NCBI RefSeq assembly: GCF_008831285.2
Contig: NC_045147.1
Coordinates: forward strand, 12,713,427-12,777,426
DNA: 64,000 bases
From: Nymphaea colorata
Lineage: Eukaryota; Streptophyta; Magnoliopsida; Nymphaeales; Nymphaeaceae
Direction: 5' to 3'
In this document: positions 58,659 to 64,000 of the stretch, piece by piece
Layout: each line of letters begins with the position of its first letter
How positions within the stretch are numbered: the stretch's first letter is position 1
Notes under the pieces: model-generated
What the model saw: only the letters and a program-made list of their open reading frames with translations
Databases searched by the model: none
What the model was told of the DNA's origin: nothing
Position numbers and translations under genes: made by a program

Positions 58659-60071
58659 TCAATCCTTTTGAGTTGCCGAACTGGACTTTTTAGAAGAATG
58701 AAGTATGTGTAACTCCTCCATAAACATGTTGAAGTCCTTGAATGAGCTGCCCCCTTCTTGACCAGCACCTAAGGCCAACTTTTGCACCTCCTCAGCACGA
58801 GCCCTCTCATGACCACCGTGGATCACCTTCACCAAGGCTAGAGCTACCTCCTCTCTTTTTGGCACACCACCCCCATGCTCTGCCACCCTCACTGCTACCC
58901 CTAGCTCATCCACAAGTAGTCGTGTTGTCAAGAACTGGTCAGCGCCCCTTGGACATGCCAATAGTGGCACGCCAGCTACCAGACCCTCCATGGTGGAGTT
59001 CCACCCACAATGGGTAAAGAATGCACCCACTGACCGGTGCTTCAAGATCAGAACTTGTGGGGCCCAACCCTTGACCAGCAAGCCTCGATCCTGGACACGA
59101 CTCTCTAATGCAGCCAGCCTTGGCCAGGATTGGGCATTCCTGATGCACCAAAGAAAGTTAACACCACTTGCCTCAAGCCCAGCTCCTAGCTCATCAACTT
59201 CATGGTCAGATAAGACTGCTTGGCTCCCAAAACAGACATAGACCACTGAATGGTCCGACTTTGAGTCTAACCACTCAACAATTCTAGCTGCTGGTATTGA
59301 GCTGCTCCCACCTCGCTCTACTACTGCCCGATCATTGTCCATTGGCGGAAGGATGGGCCCCACAGCCCAAACCTTGCCGAACTGCCTGAGATGGTTCAAG
59401 TATATCCCTTCTAGGGCTTCAAATGAGTTAAAGACACTACCCCAACTACAGATGTTTGCTAGAAATGAATCGCGGACAAACTCGGACCCTGGATCAGACT
59501 TTCTGTACCTTCGATAATTGGCAAGGAGATGGTACCATGGCAAGGTAGGGCAGTTAGGCACATCGGTAAGTTGGATCAAGTACTCGTCATCATCAGCATG
59601 TTCTAGCGGCCGCTGTGGCAAATTAATCCAAAGAGAGTTGAAGATTGATAGAGTGAATGCACCAGACGGAAAGAAGGCAATCCGGGGTATGCCAAGGCGC
59701 CTACTAAGGTGGTAGGTCCAACCAAGGAAGAAGTCAGAAACCATGCAAATTGGCGGCGTGGGTTGGGCTTGGAACCACTCAGCAATTGGATCCGAGAGAG
59801 TGAGCAATGCTTGCATCTGGTTTCTGGATCTTGGCACTGAAGGGTGGCGACGAAGGTCTGGAGGAGCATTTGGGTCGAGGACCAAGGGCTCGATGGGGAG
59901 GTTTTGAGAGAGGAGTGGGTCAAGGAGCGGCCGGCTAGTGGAGGTGGTGACAATGGTGATGGAGAGGCCGCGAACAGCCAGAAGGTGAGCAAAGTCGAGG
60001 AGGGGGATCAAATGGCCTTGGTCCGGATAAGGAAAAACCAGAATGTGTGGGCGGTCCACGCGGGTCGCCAT
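58659..60071 (-). CDS. UDP-glycosyltransferase, UGT89-like (family 1), 470 aa
   Basis: Family 1 enzymes transfer a sugar, usually glucose from UDP-glucose, to flavonoids, phenolic acids or other small molecules in the cytosol. The catalytic His20 is in HILVFPYPDQGH, and the supporting Asp113 is in MVSDFF. The 44-residue PSPG box runs from Trp336 to Gln379, with HCGWNS and a final D-Q. The terminal Gln favours UDP-glucose, but sugar and acceptor need testing. The sequence around FPSGAF, GWAPQVLIL and LLVDELGVAVRV is UGT89-like. The first ATG is at 60071; upstream the frame is open but lacks ATG. The gene is intronless with no disabling change. It lies on the same strand as the RRM gene, 1.2 kb upstream of its ATG, and between two copies of a 0.7-kb direct repeat. 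Confidence 0.95.
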   Translation of the reverse strand: MATRVDRPHILVFPYPDQGHLIPLLDFAHLLAVRGLSITIVTTSTSRPLLDPLLSQNLPIEPLVLDPNAPPDLRRHPSVPRSRNQMQALLTLSDPIAEWFQAQPTPPICMVSDFFLGWTYHLSRRLGIPRIAFFPSGAFTLSIFNSLWINLPQRPLEHADDDEYLIQLTDVPNCPTLPWYHLLANYRRYRKSDPGSEFVRDSFLANICSWGSVFNSFEALEGIYLNHLRQFGKVWAVGPILPPMDNDRAVVERGGSSSIPAARIVEWLDSKSDHSVVYVCFGSQAVLSDHEVDELGAGLEASGVNFLWCIRNAQSWPRLAALESRVQDRGLLVKGWAPQVLILKHRSVGAFFTHCGWNSTMEGLVAGVPLLACPRGADQFLTTRLLVDELGVAVRVAEHGGGVPKREEVALALVKVIHGGHERARAEEVQKLALGAGQEGGSSFKDFNMFMEELHILHSSKKSSSATQKD

Positions 60072-60282
60072 CAAAGAAGGCAGGTGCAATTGACTTGGAT
60101 ATAAAACCCTTGGTAGTTTAATCTGAGTAGAAATTGGGCTCTGCCAGTGTCGAATCCGATGAATGCCGATGTGATGATTCCTGGAGAAGAGAGACGGATG
60201 CTGTAAGAAAGATGGAGACTGAGAGAGGTGAAGCGAAGGGCTTCTTCTTGATTTTTATTTTTATTTTTAAATCCAAACAGCA

Positions 60283-60954
60283 GTTGCGGAATAAGAAAAA
60301 TTAAGAAGAATTTGGACGCATTCAGTAGAATGGTCACCAACTAATTGATATAACAATATGGTCCGAAAGGACAACATCCGTATCTATCTCCATTTCTGGA
60401 TAAGTGATTGCATCGGTACGCTACGTTCAAGGGAGCTTCTGGAATCCGCTGCAACCACTGATATAGAGAACCAGGAAACTTTGGGATTTTTTATTCTACC
60501 ATGCACCATATTTCGATCACTGTACATGTTCTGATTTTTTGGTACGTGAGTGCATCCAAACAAACACCTACTTATCTACAGAAGCGGGAAAACGAGGGGA
60601 TAACATCGCTCTCAACAGCGTAATATCTGAATTCCTGTTATAGTTTTCCCAGTACATGGAAACATAGAAAACAAAAGGCGGAAACACGTTTTAGCTGTTT
60701 CGAAAAATACAAGATAAAATTTAGGAACCTGCAATGCGCTCGGAAATGAAGTTCCAGAAAATTAATCCAGTTCCAGGAACTAGAGGAGGGGATCCTAACC
60801 AACCCACAGAAAAATCCAACTGCCCTTTATTATCCAAGGACTGGAAAGAATAAATTTTCCACCTTACTTGAGAAACCAAAACAAAGAACCGGCGGAAAGG
60901 GCAAAAGCGAAGTGATGGGAATAATGAGCAGGAAGGAAGAAAACAAGATATTCC
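60283..60954. repeat. Direct repeat copy 2, 5' of the UGT gene
   Basis: Collinear with copy 1 (57567-58283). It begins gcggaataagaa and ends near aagatattcc. On its far side comes the GC-rich stretch at 60960-61280, which has no counterpart after copy 1. This suggests that copy 2 retains the original junction with the gene's 5' end. Confidence 0.85.
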
Positions 60955-61280
60955 AAGGAGGAGATGATACCGGAAATTCTCGCCGATCGGGTTAGCCTTG
61001 TTCATCCGGTCGACACACGAAGATTACGAAATGGAGCCGCAACCCGCCATCACCTTCCAAACCCTAACCTCCTCTTCTGGGGCGACTCTGAGCACGGCAG
61101 GCTTGCCGACCGCCACCCGACTCCTTAAATAGTGGGACGACGAATCGAATAAATCTGGCTCTGAGGACGCGACACCACGCTCCGCTCTCGGGTCGGAACA
61201 AAAAGCAATTGCCCTCGCCTTCTGGTTTGGATTCGGCCGCGTATCCTTATTCTTTACCCGAATCCAACTTTTTTCTCGTG
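60955..61280 (-). promoter_or_regulatory. Possible 5' UTR exon and promoter region of the RRM gene
   Basis: This GC-rich island holds a telo-box (AAACCCTAA on the + strand, 61059-61067), which reads TTAGGGTTT on the gene strand. It is followed by a donor-like GGAAG|gtgatg at 61054/61053. Such telo-box leaders are common in plant genes for RNA and translation proteins. Splicing to the acceptor just before 57457 would give a 3.6-kb 5' UTR intron containing the UGT. The 97-codon minus-strand frame here looks like leader and not protein. Confidence 0.4.
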
Positions 61281-61660
61281 GTCCACTTTTAAAGCCATAT
61301 TTCCATAAACTGCCCATGCGCTACTCGATCTCCACAAACAAACTTAACATTTAAAATTACATTTAGCTGCCTGAGTTGACAAGGTACTTCTCGAAAGCTT
61401 CTTTACCAATAAGAGACGAACAAGAACTGCCAAGCAGTCAACGAAATTCCCCTATTGTTCTTTTTTCTTTTTTTTTTCTCGCATTCTTTGCCTTTTACAT
61501 TTATCACTAAATTTTTACTGTTGTTTTGATTTTTTGTTTCAATAAGCGGCAGACCACATTACTGGCTGCATTGATTAATGACGGAGTTTGTTTCTCCTTT
61601 ACCTTCCTAATCGGAGAAGTTTATACATTGAGGCTGGCTTGTAACAAGCCTCATTATATA
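61281..61660. other. Intergenic DNA; nothing recognised
   Basis: AT-rich DNA with T-runs near 61465-61480. No exon or repeat is identified. Confidence 0.4.
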
Positions 61661-61857
61661 CTACAGGAGGGGAGCCAAGGTGGGGCCCGCAAAACCCTTA
61701 ACCCCAAATCAAAAAAAGTTAAAAATTTACATTATATGTAAATTTTAAAAAAATATTTGTATTATATAAAAATTTTGAAAAATAATATTTTAGCTCACGT
61801 CAAAATTTAAAAACTTTAATTCAGTCTCCTTATGAAAAATTTCTAGCTCTGCCTCTG
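61661..61857. mobile_element. Small MITE-like element
   Basis: The ends cagga-ggggagccaagg and ttctagctctgcctctg are imperfect inverted repeats of the 'GGAGCCAGAAATTT' type seen in many plant genomes, with an AT-rich core. Flanking octamers attatata (61653-61660) and attacata (61858-61865) match at 7 of 8. A related end lies at about 34844-34866. Confidence 0.55.
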
Positions 61858-61865
61858 ATTACATA

Positions 61866-63563
61866 GTCACTTTATGAGGGTGATTTGTGCGTAAGTGAGG
61901 CCAGGAGAGTCCTGACAGTGGGCTTTAGAAGACTCTTGTGGAATGCATATAACTTACTGTAACAGTTGGCTCACTCCCACATCGGATTCAAGTTTATGTG
62001 AAAATTAAACTCTAAAAGTGGATTGTTACACATGCATCCTTATTTTATGCACTATTCAGTAATTTTATTTGCACATCAAACCTTTTGTCAATATTTCATT
62101 TGATTCTCACCATCCACTCATGCTTGTTGGGTGTCAATGTCCTCCCCATTACTTCATTTGATTCTCTGCCAAAGAGAAGGTGGAGATCAATACTGGAGGA
62201 AATGTGTGGTCAGGGTTTAAATTTGTGGCCATCATTGTGGAGGACTATTGTTGTGTTACCCCATAAGAAAGGGGCGCACTAAAGCCCTCCCCCTCCATGA
62301 ACGCATGTCTGACAAAGCCCTTATAGTAGGCTCTGAAAGCCTTTCCCTCTTATGGTCCAATATATAACCCACTTCATTGTCTTCATTTTATGATTTTTTT
62401 TTAATTTTGGGGCCTACCTTTTGCTCATAAAATTTACAAAATGACTAGTTTTCGTAAATTTCATAATAAGTCATACTTTCCATGAAACTATAACTGCAAT
62501 TTCTCTGAGTATTGCCCTTTATCACAAGATTACATTTTTAAATGGTGGCATCTATATGCCTAGCCACAGGAGAAGAACGAATTTTATAATTTCTCGATGC
62601 AGACTGGTGTCATGTGAAAAGGAAAGAGAAATAAAAATTTTGTAACTATTTTCTTAATGTTTTGGTTGTACCAGAGACTGAGATCCCCTCATGTTTGCAT
62701 CCATTTTAAGCTTGCACGGTGTATCAATCTAATCGACATGTTCCATTAGTTAGTTAAGATCAATAGCCTTTGAATTTAACGTACACTTAATGATTTGTCA
62801 TGCATGTAAAAGATTGATAGTTGCAAATCCTTGAAGCTGTAGAAGGAAAAATAAAGCACAACTTTTGCCAAAAATATGGTTCAAAGAGTGTACTGCCCAT
62901 AGGAATTTGCTTATGAAACAACTGTACACGGCAATTCAATTGAAAGAGTGCAAGAGTGTAAGTCTTTGGTGTGGTGCATAGTCATGCATATGAAGATAGG
63001 GATGGGTGAATCATCATCCCACTCTAAACCCATGAATTGGTTTTGTATCAGTTTGTTGAGATGTGCATATACATACAATTTCGCAGGAGTAACTAAAGTA
63101 TGGCTAGCCAGATATGAACTCCTAACATTCTGAAAAGGATGAGTACCTTTTGTCAGGTAGGCAAGATCTTTTTTTTTCTTCTGAAACTTGAGTTAGACTA
63201 AATTGTGCACATTATATCAAAATATTAACCTAAATCTGTACAAATGCATGCATATGATATGAAGGCAGTGCAGGCAATAATGATTGCACTCCCTATAATC
63301 TGATGACCCATGAGTGGCTTATTCATCTTACACATTACTATGCGCAGTTACCATGATAAATCATCTTTTATTGATGCTTCTGCATTACATAGAGTGCTAT
63401 TTTCCCGCCTTCGCCACAGACTAAAGCATGGGAAAAGAAATAAGTTATTTTCTCTCTAGAAATACTCGTGGGAAGACTAACCTTTATCAAGGGCCAAAGA
63501 ATAAACAGTTAAACAACAACGTTTACTTTTCTCTCCGCTGTCAAATGTCAAGTGTTAAGAGGA
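61866..63563. other. Intergenic DNA; nothing firmly recognised
   Basis: The ggctcactcccacatcgg segment near 61970 resembles short LTR-derived sequences of plants, but no partner was found. Otherwise AT-rich DNA without gene signatures. Confidence 0.35.
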
Positions 63564-63908
63564 TCATGTTGTCTGAGAGGATGTTATTGTCTTCCTACCC
63601 TTGCCTTCATTTGGCTTCCTTTCTGCTGTCCAAATTGGAGGGGACATATAAACCAGAGAATTTATCGCAGACGCTTGGCCTATGCTTGGTCTTTGTTCCA
63701 GTACACGATCTGTACACATCAATACTATGCCTATGACCCGCCCCACCTGCTCACGTGTTGCCATTGTCTTCTTCATTCTTTCATCCATCACTCTCATAGT
63801 GTGACCAGGAAAATGCAGTCTCATGGACTCGACAAGTTCAACTTTGTCTTGCTCAAAGTTTGCTTTGCCTCGTCTATTTGGTACAAACTTCATCAGAATA
63901 TCTCCAGC
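63564..63908 (-). pseudogene. Receptor-like kinase C-terminal fragment
   Basis: The frame after a TAA at 63909-63911 reads AGDIL, then VELVESMRLHFPGHTMRVMD at about residues 19-38 counted from Met 63893, then REQVGRVIGIVLMCTDRVLE and QRPSIGQ. This matches the end of LRR receptor kinases (the A-G-D-I/V-Y-S block, the VxLVxWVR segment, and the C-x-x-x-x-x-x-x-RPS/M block), but residues between AGDI and the Val segment are shortened. The rest of the kinase may lie beyond the right edge or be lost. The upstream stop suggests a pseudogene. A donor or acceptor (gcttgtag, about 63920) could instead mark an exon border. Confidence 0.45.
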
Positions 63909-64000
63909 TTATAAGTTCCTACAAGCACAAAAGTCTCAGAACCACATTAGAGACTAAAGGAAAAGAAATTTAAAATTTCATGGTAATATGTTCTTTTCTG

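Noticed and set aside
61024-61317. 97-codon minus-strand frame in the GC-rich island
   Set aside because: No recognisable protein. The telo-box and donor-like site suggest an untranslated leader instead.
1-64000. CRISPR arrays, operons, ribosomal RNA genes
   Set aside because: There are no regularly spaced repeats of CRISPR type and no rRNA signatures. The genome is eukaryotic (plant), so prokaryotic systems are not expected.

Overview
This window looks like nuclear DNA of a flowering plant. Genes have GT-AG introns, intergenic DNA is AT-rich with long (AT)n and (GA)n tracts, and Ty1/copia, hAT and MITE-type elements are common. The intact proteins belong to plant families (PAT13/14-type DHHC transferase, 3-ketoacyl-CoA synthase, UGT89-like glycosyltransferase, LIF2/hnRNP-Q-like protein). 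The KCS coding region is strongly GC-rich against an AT-rich background, which fits a monocot or an early-diverging angiosperm. The species cannot be fixed from sequence alone.

Layout. 1-334: GC-ended, AT-cored MITE cut by the window edge. 1838-8099 (+): seven-exon DHHC palmitoyltransferase of 310 aa, with a 583-bp hAT-type MITE and clear target-site duplication in intron 3. 9027-9347 (-): possible small two-helix membrane protein. 11609-16387 (-): nearly full-length copia element whose single reading frame is broken only by two stop codons and whose 3' LTR is truncated. 16577-16899: second copy of the edge MITE, inverted. 17-28 kb: gene-poor, with microsatellites, a tandem duplication and inverted repeats. 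28555-30150 (+): intronless KCS of 531 aa. 30-39 kb: gene-poor, with a hAT-type MITE and weak SINE candidates.

39393-50650 (-): a gene for a 73-aa protein split by an 11-kb intron. That intron holds a copia gag fragment, a degenerate hAT transposase, and a copia deletion derivative inserted in another copia remnant. 53840-57457 (-): eight-exon, three-RRM protein of 468 aa. 58659-60071 (-): intronless UGT of 470 aa lying between two diverged direct copies of a roughly 0.7-kb sequence. The second copy abuts a GC-rich, telo-box-bearing stretch that may be the true 5' leader of the RRM gene. If so, the UGT is nested in that gene's 5' UTR intron. 63564-63908 (-): rotted receptor-kinase C-terminal fragment.

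The genes act in unrelated processes (protein S-acylation, very-long-chain fatty acid elongation, RNA and chromatin regulation, small-molecule glycosylation), so there is no operon-like system. The most notable structure is genomic: a host gene stretched by nested transposons, a UGT bracketed by duplicated host sequence, and a MITE whose terminal sequence matches the left end of the degenerate hAT element 35 kb away.
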